Notes under the pieces: generated by a model
Database searches by the model: none
The model's input: only the letters and a program-made list of their open reading frames with translations
What the model was told of the DNA's origin: nothing
Program-made: the position numbers and the translations under genes
Shown here: in pieces, positions 44,394 to 51,892 of the stretch
Position numbering within the stretch: position 1 is the first letter of the stretch
How the letters are laid out: every line of letters begins with the position of its first letter
Assembly (NCBI GenBank): GCA_020025305.1
Contig: JAHHSG010000001.1
Coordinates: forward strand, 124,001-188,000
Source of the DNA: Oscillospiraceae bacterium
Lineage (GTDB): Bacteria > Bacillota > Clostridia > Oscillospirales > Oscillospiraceae
Direction: 5' to 3'
Length of the DNA stretch: 64,000 bases

Positions 44394-46445
44394 ATGCCGA
44401 GTATTTACAGCACGAAGGAAAAAAACTGGCAGCTGCGGCTGGATTACAATGTAACGCCCAATTCATCAAAAAACCAGTCGGAAATTTCGTGCGAGATCTA
44501 CATTTACAACACCGGCGGGAACAGCAACCTTACCGCTAACGGTGCATACTATCGTATTCAGGCAAGCGGCGGCTATGACAGCGGGCGCGTATATCAACCC
44601 TATGACTGGCCGGAGGCTGCGTGGCATTATGTGGGAAAGTATGTCTTTACGGTTCCACATGATTCGGACGGAACGAAGTCTGTCACACTGAACGGTTACT
44701 GGAACGCAGGCCATGAGACGGCATGGACACCCAGAGATTTGGAGGCTGCGGCGACGGTGACACTTCCCACTATCCCTCGTGCGTCCACTGTCAGCGCCGG
44801 AAGTTTTACGATCGGAGAAGCGGGCAGTGTTGTTATCAAAGCCGCGGTGCCATCATTTCGGCACAAGCTGACATATGAAGCCCGAAATCGTGCGGGATAT
44901 ATTCCGCCTTCCGGTGAAGAGCTGCCCGGTGGTGATGTGACCTGGACACCTCCTCGGCTGCTGCTGCAGGAGGCAACGGACAGTACCGTCCTAATGGCCA
45001 CCCTCTACTGCCAGACCTTTGCGGCAGATGGTACGCACATCGGTAGGAGTCAAGTGCCTGTAAAGCTGTATGTTCCAACTGATGTATGTCCCACGCTTAA
45101 TCATATCGAGCTTGCGCCTGTGAACACAAACAAATGGCTGGATCAGCAGGGAATATACGTTGCGGGCTACAGCCAGGTGCTGCTGACGGCAGATGCCACG
45201 GCAGGCGAAGGAACAGTGCTGGAGAGCATGTCCGTGACCGGATTTGGAACCGGAAAAGTTAGTACAGGTAACGTTAAGGAATATCGGCTTTCTTGGAAAT
45301 CTCCCACGCTCACGGCGGGAGAAAAAAGCTTTACCATAACAGCAAATGATCAGCGCCCCGGTAGGTCCGGGTCTGTAAAACGGACGGTAACACCGTATGA
45401 GTATACGCCGCCGGCCATTACGCAAAGCGAGGTATTTCGCTGCAATGCGGAAGGACAGGCGCAAAGTGATGGAGGATACATTCGTGTCCGTTGTTCTGCG
45501 GCAATTGCACCATTAAACGGAAGAAATACTTTAACACTGCGCATGCGCATACATCCTGCTGGCGAAGCGTGGGGGGGCTATACAGTGTTGACAAGCGGGG
45601 ATGTGAAGATCATTCCCGGCTTTAGCGCACAGAAGTCCTATGAGGTGGAAATTACTGCTACAGACAGTCTGGGTGAAGTAAAGACAATTGTCTATATGAT
45701 TCCTACAGCGGAGGCAGCACTCCATCTGCGGCCCGGCGGCAAGGGTATGGCTATTGGAAAGTACAGTGAAAAGGAGGCGTTTGAGTGTGCAATGCCCGCA
45801 GATTTCCAAGGAAGTGTGTACGGCAATGCGTATGGTCTTGGAGCACTCCCAATCGTAAAAGCCGGATCAAATCTAAACAGTTTTGTTCATCCGGGGATAT
45901 GGGGGATTCCACAAAACGATGACGCGGCCACAATTGCAAATATTCCACAAAAATCAGCGGGAACGCTGCGTGTTTGGGCATCAAATGGGGCATTCAATGA
46001 GAACAGTGACGGGGCGTATAGAGGGCAAGAATACACCACTTCCCAGGGGATCAGATATTATCGCTATTTGAATCGGAGCGGGCAGGAAGCATCATGGGTC
46101 TTTGGCCCGTGGGAGTGCGTCAATCCTCCTATGGAGGTAGGTGTAGAATACTGCACGACCGAAAAATATCTTGGAAAGTCGGTGTATAAAAGAGTTTTTG
46201 AGTTGGGAAATGTTCCAAGCAGCGACAAGAACTATTCGCACGGAATTGCCAACATAACGCACATCGTTGCCTGTGGGGGAGAAATGTACTCTGACGGTGG
46301 CAGTAGCTATTCTCTGCCCTTCGCAAATGACAGATCTTATGGCGTCGGGTGCTATGCGAGTGTGGCGGCAATTACCATTTACAATAATAACGGGGATTAT
46401 ACCCGGTTTAAGGTTAGAGTTACTCTATCTTACACGAAAAATTGA
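44394..46445 (+). CDS. DUF859-like phage tail spike/fibre protein
   Basis: A 683-residue beta-rich protein. IYSTKEKNWQLRLDYNVTPN, YNTGGNSNLTANGAYYRIQA and TVPHDSDGTKSVTLNGYWN are typical of the DUF859 family of Streptococcus and related phage minor structural proteins. Several Ig-like modules follow, then RPGGKGMAIGKYSEKEAFEC at about residue 450, and a C-terminal receptor-binding-like domain from residue 500 on. Probably the host-recognition part of the tail. Confidence 0.78.
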   Translation: MPSIYSTKEKNWQLRLDYNVTPNSSKNQSEISCEIYIYNTGGNSNLTANGAYYRIQASGGYDSGRVYQPYDWPEAAWHYVGKYVFTVPHDSDGTKSVTLNGYWNAGHETAWTPRDLEAAATVTLPTIPRASTVSAGSFTIGEAGSVVIKAAVPSFRHKLTYEARNRAGYIPPSGEELPGGDVTWTPPRLLLQEATDSTVLMATLYCQTFAADGTHIGRSQVPVKLYVPTDVCPTLNHIELAPVNTNKWLDQQGIYVAGYSQVLLTADATAGEGTVLESMSVTGFGTGKVSTGNVKEYRLSWKSPTLTAGEKSFTITANDQRPGRSGSVKRTVTPYEYTPPAITQSEVFRCNAEGQAQSDGGYIRVRCSAAIAPLNGRNTLTLRMRIHPAGEAWGGYTVLTSGDVKIIPGFSAQKSYEVEITATDSLGEVKTIVYMIPTAEAALHLRPGGKGMAIGKYSEKEAFECAMPADFQGSVYGNAYGLGALPIVKAGSNLNSFVHPGIWGIPQNDDAATIANIPQKSAGTLRVWASNGAFNENSDGAYRGQEYTTSQGIRYYRYLNRSGQEASWVFGPWECVNPPMEVGVEYCTTEKYLGKSVYKRVFELGNVPSSDKNYSHGIANITHIVACGGEMYSDGGSSYSLPFANDRSYGVGCYASVAAITIYNNNGDYTRFKVRVTLSYTKN

Positions 46446-46459
46446 GGGGGAGGAATAAA

Positions 46460-46534
46460 GTGGATGCTTTGGAATCCTCCGTGACAGCAACAGAGAACCT
46501 GACTAAGGAGGAAGCTACATATGGCATACAGTAA
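46460..46534 (+). CDS. 24-codon reading frame between tail spike and PG-binding genes
   Basis: GTG preceded by GGGGGAGG at good spacing opens a frame that reads MDALESSVTATENLTKEEAT and stops inside the next gene. It could be a translation-coupling leader or a vestige of a small phage protein. No family recognised. Confidence 0.3.
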   Translation: MDALESSVTATENLTKEEATYGIQ

Positions 46535-47630
46535 ACTTTGGCGCGGTAGTTATGGCGGGGATGTTTATGAGCTGCAGCGAAAATTGAACCAGAACGGCTA
46601 CAAATTGGATGTGGATGGCGGCTATGGTGTAAAAACACAAGAGGCGGTCTTTGACTATCAGCGCAAGAACGGTCTTGCCGTGGATGGCATCGTGGGCAAT
46701 GAAACGTGGGGAAGTCTGCTGGCAAAGGAACAGGCACGCAAGCAGGGCAACAGCACCGGCAAGCAGGTGCTCTCCGGCGTTTCTGACGAGACGTCGGATC
46801 GACTTGCCGGATTGGAGCAGGGCTACAAACCATCAGACGAGGTATCAGCAGCAGAGGCAGAACGGCAGAGCATCGAAGCGATGAAACCGGGAGAATATGT
46901 GTCGTCTTTTGATGCGCAGCTGGAGGCCATCTACAACGAGATGACAACACGTAAGAAATTCTCTTATCATCCGGAGGAAGATGCAGCATATCACCGCTAT
47001 GCGGATATCTATCGGCGACAAGGAGCGGCGGCAATGGAGGATACATTGGGGAAATCAGCAGCGCTCAGCGGCGGCTACGATTCCTCTTATGCACAGCTTG
47101 CCGCACAGCAGACCTATCAGCGGTATATGCAGGATCTGGCACAGATTCTTCCGCAGTTGGAGGCGAATGCACGAGCGGAGTATGACCGGGAAGGGCAGAC
47201 GATGCAGGATAGCTATACGGCACTGCAGCGAGAACGTGATAAGGAATATGAGCATTGGCAGGATCGTCAGGAGGCGTGGAACAAAAGTGCAGCCCAGGCA
47301 CAGGATCGCTATGAATCGCTGCGGGATCAGGATTACAAGACCTACGCGCTCATGCTTAACTATTTTCAGGACAAGGCTGCAGCAGAGCAGAAAGCTTCCG
47401 ACGGGGTGCAGGTAAACAGCGGTAAGCCGGTGGTTCCCAAGCCCAAAAAGGAAGCACTCAGTTCTACGGCCAGTGCCAGTCTGGAACGAGCCATGGGGAA
47501 CTACCTTAAGGGTGGGGATGAGGCATCGGCTCGTTCACTGGCCCAGAAGTACGCCGAACGCATGACGCCGGCACAGAAAAGAAAGATAACAGCACTCTTT
47601 GGAAAATATGGCGTGACGATGGCCCTTTAA
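46521..47630 (+). CDS. Phage protein with N-terminal peptidoglycan-binding domain
   Basis: A 369-residue protein. Residues 5-68, with GSYGGDVYELQRKLNQNGYK, LDVDGGYGVKTQEAVFDYQR and GLAVDGIVGNETWGSLL, form a PG_binding_1 domain. The rest is a long polar helical region (residues 130-300) rich in Gln, Tyr and Arg, without an amidase or lysozyme domain. It may be an ejected or internal virion protein that holds the cell wall, rather than an endolysin. AAGGAGGAAGC ribosome site. Last gene of the block. Confidence 0.75.
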   Translation: MAYSKLWRGSYGGDVYELQRKLNQNGYKLDVDGGYGVKTQEAVFDYQRKNGLAVDGIVGNETWGSLLAKEQARKQGNSTGKQVLSGVSDETSDRLAGLEQGYKPSDEVSAAEAERQSIEAMKPGEYVSSFDAQLEAIYNEMTTRKKFSYHPEEDAAYHRYADIYRRQGAAAMEDTLGKSAALSGGYDSSYAQLAAQQTYQRYMQDLAQILPQLEANARAEYDREGQTMQDSYTALQRERDKEYEHWQDRQEAWNKSAAQAQDRYESLRDQDYKTYALMLNYFQDKAAAEQKASDGVQVNSGKPVVPKPKKEALSSTASASLERAMGNYLKGGDEASARSLAQKYAERMTPAQKRKITALFGKYGVTMAL

Positions 47631-47632
47631 GA

Positions 47633-47667
47633 AAAGTTCTCCTCTTGACAAGAGGAGAACTTTTTTT
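47633..47667 (+). terminator. Terminator of the phage block
   Basis: AAAGTTCTCCTCTT and its perfect complement form a 14-bp stem around a 3-base loop, followed by a T-run. Confidence 0.95.
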
Positions 47668-47701
47668 GATAATAACGGAGAGAAAACCAAGGAGGAGACA
47701 T

Positions 47702-48727
47702 ATGGCGGGATACTATAGTAAAGGGCTTTCCAAGGAACAGCGCGCAGTCTACGAGCTGTTGCGTCAGGGCTTTGATCGGTTGGATACGATCATTCGCATC
47801 CCTAAACTGTCTACCGAGGAACTGGCAGATGTCTATTTGCGGCTGAAGTTGGATGAGCCGCTGCTGTTCTTCGTCAAAGGATACAGCTATCGCTTCTATC
47901 CCGGCGCAGATCATGTGGAATTTCTGCCGGAGTACCTCTTCGACAAAGGAAAGATCCGGGAGCATCGGCAGGCTGTCGATACCCGTATTCAGCGCCTGAC
48001 GCGGCCACTGGCAGGAAAAAGTGATCGGGAGAAGGAGGAGGCCATCCACGACTTCATCTTGCAGAATGTTCGCTATGATCAGCTGAAAAAGGCCTATTCC
48101 CACGAGATCATCGGGCCCCTGACCCAAGGTGTGGGCGTGTGCGAGGGCATCGCAAAGACGGTGAAGGTGCTTTGTGATGCGGTGCATTTGCCCTGCGTGG
48201 TGGCTTTGAGCCACAATAACCCGGAAAAAGGTGTTCAGTACCGCCATGCGTGGAACGTGGTGACAGTGGATGGAAAGAACTATCATCTGGATGCCACCTT
48301 TGATAACTCTCTCCAGCGGGGAACAGAGCGCTACGATTATTTCAATTTGGATGATAAGCATATTTTTCGGGATCATCAGGCCCTTGTGATGGAGGTACCC
48401 AAGTGTACGGATGGGGATGGATTTTACTATCGGACCATCTCGCTTACAAAAATGGAACAGGTGGACAGCCGTATCCGGCAGACGCTGCGGAAAAAGAAAC
48501 CCCATCTTGTATTTCACTGGCGCGGCGGTGGGCTGAACCGCTCTATTTTGGAGGAAATCATGCAACTGGGAAAGACGGCTGCGGCGGAAAAAGGAAAGGT
48601 TCTGCGCTGCTGTGTCAATGTGGCGCAGGCGGTAATTCAGTTGGATTTCGGCGAGGACAAGGGGGCGGCTTTGACGGTGCAGCAGCCCGATGAAGCGCAG
48701 GAAAATACGCCTGCTTTGGACAATTGA
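47702..48727 (+). CDS. Transglutaminase-like (cysteine peptidase fold) protein
   Basis: A 341-residue protein. The core has the catalytic triad of the transglutaminase-like superfamily: Cys147 in GVGVCEGIAKT, His182 in YRHAWNVV and Asp197 in YHLDATFD. The N-terminal 100 residues are a helical/strand domain (STEELADVYLRLKLDEPLLF) and the C-terminal 90 residues are unassigned. No signal peptide, so it may act in the cytosol as a peptidase or be non-catalytic. It lies just after the phage terminator with its own AAGGAGGAG site. Could be a host gene or a phage-borne extra. Confidence 0.8.
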   Translation: MAGYYSKGLSKEQRAVYELLRQGFDRLDTIIRIPKLSTEELADVYLRLKLDEPLLFFVKGYSYRFYPGADHVEFLPEYLFDKGKIREHRQAVDTRIQRLTRPLAGKSDREKEEAIHDFILQNVRYDQLKKAYSHEIIGPLTQGVGVCEGIAKTVKVLCDAVHLPCVVALSHNNPEKGVQYRHAWNVVTVDGKNYHLDATFDNSLQRGTERYDYFNLDDKHIFRDHQALVMEVPKCTDGDGFYYRTISLTKMEQVDSRIRQTLRKKKPHLVFHWRGGGLNRSILEEIMQLGKTAAAEKGKVLRCCVNVAQAVIQLDFGEDKGAALTVQQPDEAQENTPALDN

Positions 48728-48763
48728 CAGAAAATTTGGGAAAGATTTTGGGCAATATAACGG

Positions 48764-48793
48764 TTGACAGATACACAAATACGGTGCTATCAT
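48764..48793 (+). promoter_or_regulatory. Promoter of the met leader and metQNI
   Basis: TTGACA, 18 bases, TATCAT with a TG extension (TGCTATCAT). Predicted start near 48800, about 45 bases before the leader peptide ATG. Confidence 0.75.
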
Positions 48794-48844
48794 CAAACAC
48801 ACAAGGCAAGTGAGCCCCATTTTGGAGGAAAGGAGAAAGCTGAA

Positions 48845-48964
48845 ATGAAGAAGAGCGTTATCATGATGAATATGATGGAGATGTGCATGTTCCGCATGTG
48901 CATGCCTCGCTGCGCTCAGTTCCAACAGCTTTCCATTCACTGCACCCCGGAGCAGAAAGCCTGA
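48845..48964 (+). CDS. Methionine-rich leader peptide (39 residues)
   Basis: ATG behind AAAGGAG opens 39 codons with nine Met and four Cys; eight Met codons fall within residues 7-20 (IMMNMMEMCMFRMCMP). The second half is ordinary (RCAQFQQLSIHCTPEQKA). It lies between a strong promoter and an intrinsic terminator, ahead of a methionine importer operon. This is the layout of an amino-acid attenuator peptide such as those of his or trp operons. A small Met/Cys metal-binding peptide is the alternative. Confidence 0.7.
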   Translation: MKKSVIMMNMMEMCMFRMCMPRCAQFQQLSIHCTPEQKA

Positions 48965-48997
48965 GGGGTAGATAAAGAGTGAATCAACAGCGGAAAG
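48929..48997 (+). promoter_or_regulatory. Candidate antiterminator pairing in the met leader
   Basis: CTTTCCATTCACT (48929-48941), inside the second half of the leader peptide, can pair with AGTGAAT (48978-48984) and GGAAAG (48992-48997), giving 7 plus 6 perfect base pairs with a 7-base bulge. GGAAAG is also part of the 5' arm of the terminator, so the two structures exclude each other. A ribosome held in the Met cluster would leave this pairing free; one reaching the stop codon would cover it. Confidence 0.55.
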
Positions 48998-49024
48998 TCG
49001 TTGGACTTTCCGCTGTTTTTTTGT
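48986..49024 (+). terminator. Attenuator terminator between leader peptide and metQ
   Basis: AACAGCGGAAAGTC and GACTTTCCGCTGTT form a perfect 14-bp stem with a GTTG loop, followed by T7. It stands 21 bases after the leader peptide stop codon and 135 bases before metQ. Confidence 0.92.
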
Positions 49025-49038
49025 TGAGGAGGAAGAGA

Positions 49039-49089
49039 ATGAAATTCTGTATGAGTAAACGAATGTGTCCTTTGGACACGGTACGATAG
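49039..49089 (+). CDS. Second Met/Cys-containing mini-ORF (16 codons)
   Basis: ATG behind GGAGGAAGAG reads MKFCMSKRMCPLDTVR and stops. It has three Met and two Cys, lies after the attenuator and before metQ, and contains a GTGTCC/GGACAC hairpin (49065-49079). It may be a second regulatory peptide; its small size makes chance possible. Confidence 0.4.
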   Translation: MKFCMSKRMCPLDTVR

Positions 49090-49092
49090 ATA

Positions 49093-49122
49093 CGGCAATG
49101 CCACGGCGCCGTGAAACTGCCG
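49093..49122 (+). other. Hairpin upstream of metQ
   Basis: CGGCA and TGCCG enclose the palindrome CACGGCGCCGTG, giving a compact two-part stem 38 bases before metQ, with no T-run. I looked for a SAM or T-box fold here and did not find the conserved elements of either. Confidence 0.5.
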
Positions 49123-49159
49123 GGCAAAATCTGACTTTAAAATTTAGGAGATAACGATT

Positions 49160-50017
49160 ATGAAACATACAAAGATTACAGCTCTGGTGCTGGCTCTCGT
49201 TTTGACACTGGCTTTGGCCCTGACCGGCTGCGGCGGCAGTGATGGTACCATTCAGATCGCCGTTCCCAACGATGCAACCAATGAGGCACGTGCGCTGCTG
49301 CTGCTGGAAGAAAACGGCATCATCAAGCTGAAGGATGGTGTGGGCATTGCCGCTACCAAGCAGGACATCGCAGAGAATCCCCACAACGTGGAGATCGTGG
49401 AGGCCGAAGCGGCACAGCTGCCCAATCTGCTGAAGGATGTGGACTACGCCGTCATCAACACCAACTACGCCATTCCCGCAGGACTGAATCCTGTGAAGGA
49501 TTCTCTGGCCATTGAAGGTTCCGCTTCCGCGTATGTGAACATTCTTGCCTGCAAGGAAGGCAATGAGAAGAGCGACAAGATCAAGGCTCTGGCGGCCACT
49601 TTGGAGAGCAAGCAGGTAGCGGATTTCATCACCGAGAAGTACAACGGCTCTGCAGTCAGCGTAACCAAGAACCCCGGTGATGGATATGATACTACGGTGG
49701 ATTATGCAGCGTTGAAGGGGCAGACAATCCGTGTGGGAGCTTCCCCCAGCCCTCATGCTGAGATTCTGGAGATCTCCAAGGAACTGTTGGCTGCCAAGGG
49801 CATTACGCTGGACGTACAGACCTACAATGACTATGTTGTTCCCAACACCGTGGTAGAGGACGGTACACTGGACGCCAACTTCTTCCAGCACGAGCCCTAC
49901 CTCAACGACTTTAACGCACAGAACGGCACTCATCTGGTGAATGTGGTAGGCGTGCACGTGGAGCCCATGGGCCTCTACGGCGGCAAGCAGACCAATCTGG
50001 ATGCACTGAGCAAGTAA
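49160..50017 (+). CDS. metQ: MetQ-like methionine-binding lipoprotein, circularly permuted
   Basis: A 285-residue lipoprotein (signal residues 1-23, lipobox LTGC, Cys24). Family blocks are all present but in swapped order. Residues 30-168 (IAVPNDATNEARALLLLEEN, IIKLKDGVGI, VINTNYAIPAGLNP, YVNILACKEG) equal the C-terminal half of ordinary MetQ. Residues 189-285 (IRVGASPSPHAEIL, TYNDYVVPNTVVEDG, LDANFFQHEPYLNDF, HVEPMGLYG, LDALSK) equal the N-terminal half. The new termini fall at the LDEL-G/AVPND junction of a normal MetQ and a 20-residue linker joins the old ends. metN and metI follow, so a methionine importer role is likely. Confidence 0.85.
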   Translation: MKHTKITALVLALVLTLALALTGCGGSDGTIQIAVPNDATNEARALLLLEENGIIKLKDGVGIAATKQDIAENPHNVEIVEAEAAQLPNLLKDVDYAVINTNYAIPAGLNPVKDSLAIEGSASAYVNILACKEGNEKSDKIKALAATLESKQVADFITEKYNGSAVSVTKNPGDGYDTTVDYAALKGQTIRVGASPSPHAEILEISKELLAAKGITLDVQTYNDYVVPNTVVEDGTLDANFFQHEPYLNDFNAQNGTHLVNVVGVHVEPMGLYGGKQTNLDALSK

Positions 50018-50046
50018 GGAACAGTACGCGGGAGAGGGGATACGAC

Positions 50047-51051
50047 ATGATTGAACTGAAAAACCTCTGTAAGTCCTTTGAGACGGCAGGAGGTAGAGTG
50101 GACGCCCTGAAGGACGTGACACTGACCATCGAGGACGGCAATATTTACGGCATCATCGGCATGAGCGGCGCCGGTAAGAGTACACTGGTGCGCTGTATCA
50201 ATATGCTGGAGCGGCCTACCTCGGGAGAGGTGATCGTCAATGGGGAGAATCTGGGGCAGCTGACCCCTGCCCAGCTGCGTGCGGCGCGGCGGGATATTAC
50301 GATGATTTTTCAAAAGTTCAATCTGCTTATGCAGCGCAATTGCCTACAGAATATCTGCTTTCCCATGGAACTGAGCGGCGTGAAGAAGGCTGATGCGGAA
50401 AAGCGCGCTCGTGAGCTTCTGGAATTGGTGGGACTGCCGGACAAGGCGAAAGCTTATCCGGCACAGCTCTCCGGCGGACAGCAGCAGCGGATTGCCATTG
50501 CCCGTGCACTGGCGACCAACCCCAAGGTGCTGCTGTGCGATGAGGCCACCAGTGCGCTGGATCCCAACACCACACAGGCGATTTTGCGCCTGATCCGGGA
50601 TATCAATCGCAAACTGGGCATCACCGTGGTGGTGATCACCCACCAGATGAGTGTGGTGAAAGAGATTTGTACCCATGTGGCCATCTTGGATGACGGCGAG
50701 GTGGTAGAAGATGGTCTGGTATCCACGGTGTTTGCCGCACCTAAGTCGGCGGCGGCACGACGCCTGGTGTTTCCCGGCGCAGTGGATACCAAGGTATCCG
50801 ACCCCACGCAGGAGCGTCGTGTGCGGCTTGTTTTCCGGGATGCAAAAGCGACCGGCATACCTCTGGTTGCACGGCTGGCGGTGGAGTACGGCATTATGGC
50901 CAATGTGATCTCTGCCACCACACAGGCACTCTCGGAAGAGGTGTACGGCGGTATGCTGTTGGGCATCCCTGCCGGACAGTTCGACCGGGCTGCGGAGTTT
51001 CTTCATACGTTCCCCAATATTCAGTTCGAGGAGGTAAGCGAACATGTATAA
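50047..51051 (+). CDS. metN: Methionine ABC transporter ATPase
   Basis: A 334-residue ABC ATPase with a C-terminal regulatory domain. Walker A GMSGAGKST (residues 38-46), signature LSGGQQQRIAIARAL, Walker B VLLCDEATSALDP and the switch His in VVVITHQMSVVKEI are intact. The last 85 residues (RVRLVFRDAKATGIPLVARL onward) match the NIL domain that binds methionine and inhibits MetN when the cell is replete. Lies 29 bases after metQ and overlaps metI by 8 bases. Confidence 0.95.
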   Translation: MIELKNLCKSFETAGGRVDALKDVTLTIEDGNIYGIIGMSGAGKSTLVRCINMLERPTSGEVIVNGENLGQLTPAQLRAARRDITMIFQKFNLLMQRNCLQNICFPMELSGVKKADAEKRARELLELVGLPDKAKAYPAQLSGGQQQRIAIARALATNPKVLLCDEATSALDPNTTQAILRLIRDINRKLGITVVVITHQMSVVKEICTHVAILDDGEVVEDGLVSTVFAAPKSAAARRLVFPGAVDTKVSDPTQERRVRLVFRDAKATGIPLVARLAVEYGIMANVISATTQALSEEVYGGMLLGIPAGQFDRAAEFLHTFPNIQFEEVSEHV

Positions 51052-51748
51052 AGATCTCTTTTCCCCGGAATCTGTGGCACAGGCGCTGGACTGTCTGCAA
51101 ACTGAGATCCCCTTTGCCATTTGGGAGACTTTTTATGTGACCGTACTGGCCACGGCGTTATCACTGGTGATCGGGCTGCCGTTGGGCGTGCTGCTGGTAG
51201 CTGGTGAGAAGGGCGGCGTACTGCCTTTGCCTACGTGGCTTTTATCCCTCTTGAATGTGATCATCAATTTACTGCGCTCCGTGCCGTTTCTCATTTTGAT
51301 GATCATGGTATTTCCGTTGTCCCGGCTGCTGATTGGCACTTCTGTAGGCACCACAGCTACGATTGTGCCACTGGTGGTAGCGGCGTTTCCGTTCATCGCA
51401 CGTTTGGTGGAGGGAAGTCTCCGCGAGGTGGACGGCAACATCATTGAGGCGGCCCAGAGCATGGGCGCCACGCCGATGCAGATTATCTGCAAGGTGATGA
51501 TCCCCGAGAGTGTCCCCAGCCTCATTTCCAACGTAACCATTGCATTGACCACGATCCTGGGCTATTCTGCCATGAGCGGTATCATCGGCGGCGGAGGTCT
51601 GGGTAAGATTGCCATCGATTATGGCTACTATCGCTATAAATATCTGGTAATGTTTGTAGCAGTGATCCTGCTCATTGTCATGGTGCAGATCTTTCAAACA
51701 GTGGGGACAAAGCTGGCGGCTAAGTGTGATAAGCGCTTGAAAGGCTGA
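51044..51748 (+). CDS. metI: Methionine ABC transporter permease
   Basis: A 234-residue protein with five predicted membrane helices. The coupling loop EAAQSMGATPMQIICKVMIP and the C-terminal SAMSGIIGGGGLGKIAIDYG are hallmarks of MetI-type permeases. Overlaps metN and ends the operon before a terminator. Confidence 0.95.
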   Translation: MYKDLFSPESVAQALDCLQTEIPFAIWETFYVTVLATALSLVIGLPLGVLLVAGEKGGVLPLPTWLLSLLNVIINLLRSVPFLILMIMVFPLSRLLIGTSVGTTATIVPLVVAAFPFIARLVEGSLREVDGNIIEAAQSMGATPMQIICKVMIPESVPSLISNVTIALTTILGYSAMSGIIGGGGLGKIAIDYGYYRYKYLVMFVAVILLIVMVQIFQTVGTKLAAKCDKRLKG

Positions 51749-51759
51749 ACTAAAAATGA

Positions 51760-51798
51760 AAAGAAGCGTTGCGGCCATTTTGGCTGCAGCGCTTCTTT
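51760..51798 (+). terminator. Terminator of metQNI
   Basis: AAAGAAGCG, GCGGCC and their complements form an interrupted stem of about 15 bp, ending in CTTCTTT. Confidence 0.8.
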
Positions 51799-51831
51799 GT
51801 GTGCAGGTAAAGATTAGTAAGGGGAATGCTC

Positions 51832-51860
51832 TTTACATCTGGGAAATAATTGGATATAAT
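51832..51860 (+). promoter_or_regulatory. Promoter of flippase-tetR operon
   Basis: TTTACA, 17 bases, TATAAT. The predicted start is about 25 bases before the GTG of the flippase. Confidence 0.78.
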
Positions 51861-51892
51861 AAAGTGTCATAATGCAGAAAGGAGACGAGCGG

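Larger units (their letters stand above)
34645..47630 (+). mobile_element. Podovirus-like phage structural block (no lysogeny, replication or lysis genes)
   Basis: A run of co-directional genes: zinc-ribbon protein, terminase small and large subunits, portal, Prp protease, scaffold, N4-gp56-type capsid, two small connectors, a tail-hub-like protein, two fibre/spike proteins and a peptidoglycan-binding protein. No tape measure, sheath or tail-tube gene is present, so a short tail is likely. Nothing resembling an integrase, repressor, replicase, holin or endolysin lies in the block. Strong terminators lie on both sides (34472-34506, 47633-47667). The 138 bases before it show only a poor promoter candidate. 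Confidence 0.8.

Noticed and set aside
46521..47630. Endolysin assignment for the PG-binding protein
   Set aside because: Only a wall-binding domain is visible; the long helical remainder has no amidase, peptidase or lysozyme motif.
49025..49159. SAM riboswitch or T-box before metQ
   Set aside because: The conserved SAM-I core and the T-box TGG-containing bulge were looked for on the plus strand and are absent.
47627..50122. An 831-codon open frame on the minus strand
   Set aside because: It runs antisense through the transglutaminase-like gene, the met leader and metQ, which all have ribosome sites and recognised motifs. Its sequence is rich in His, Cys and Leu and resembles no family.
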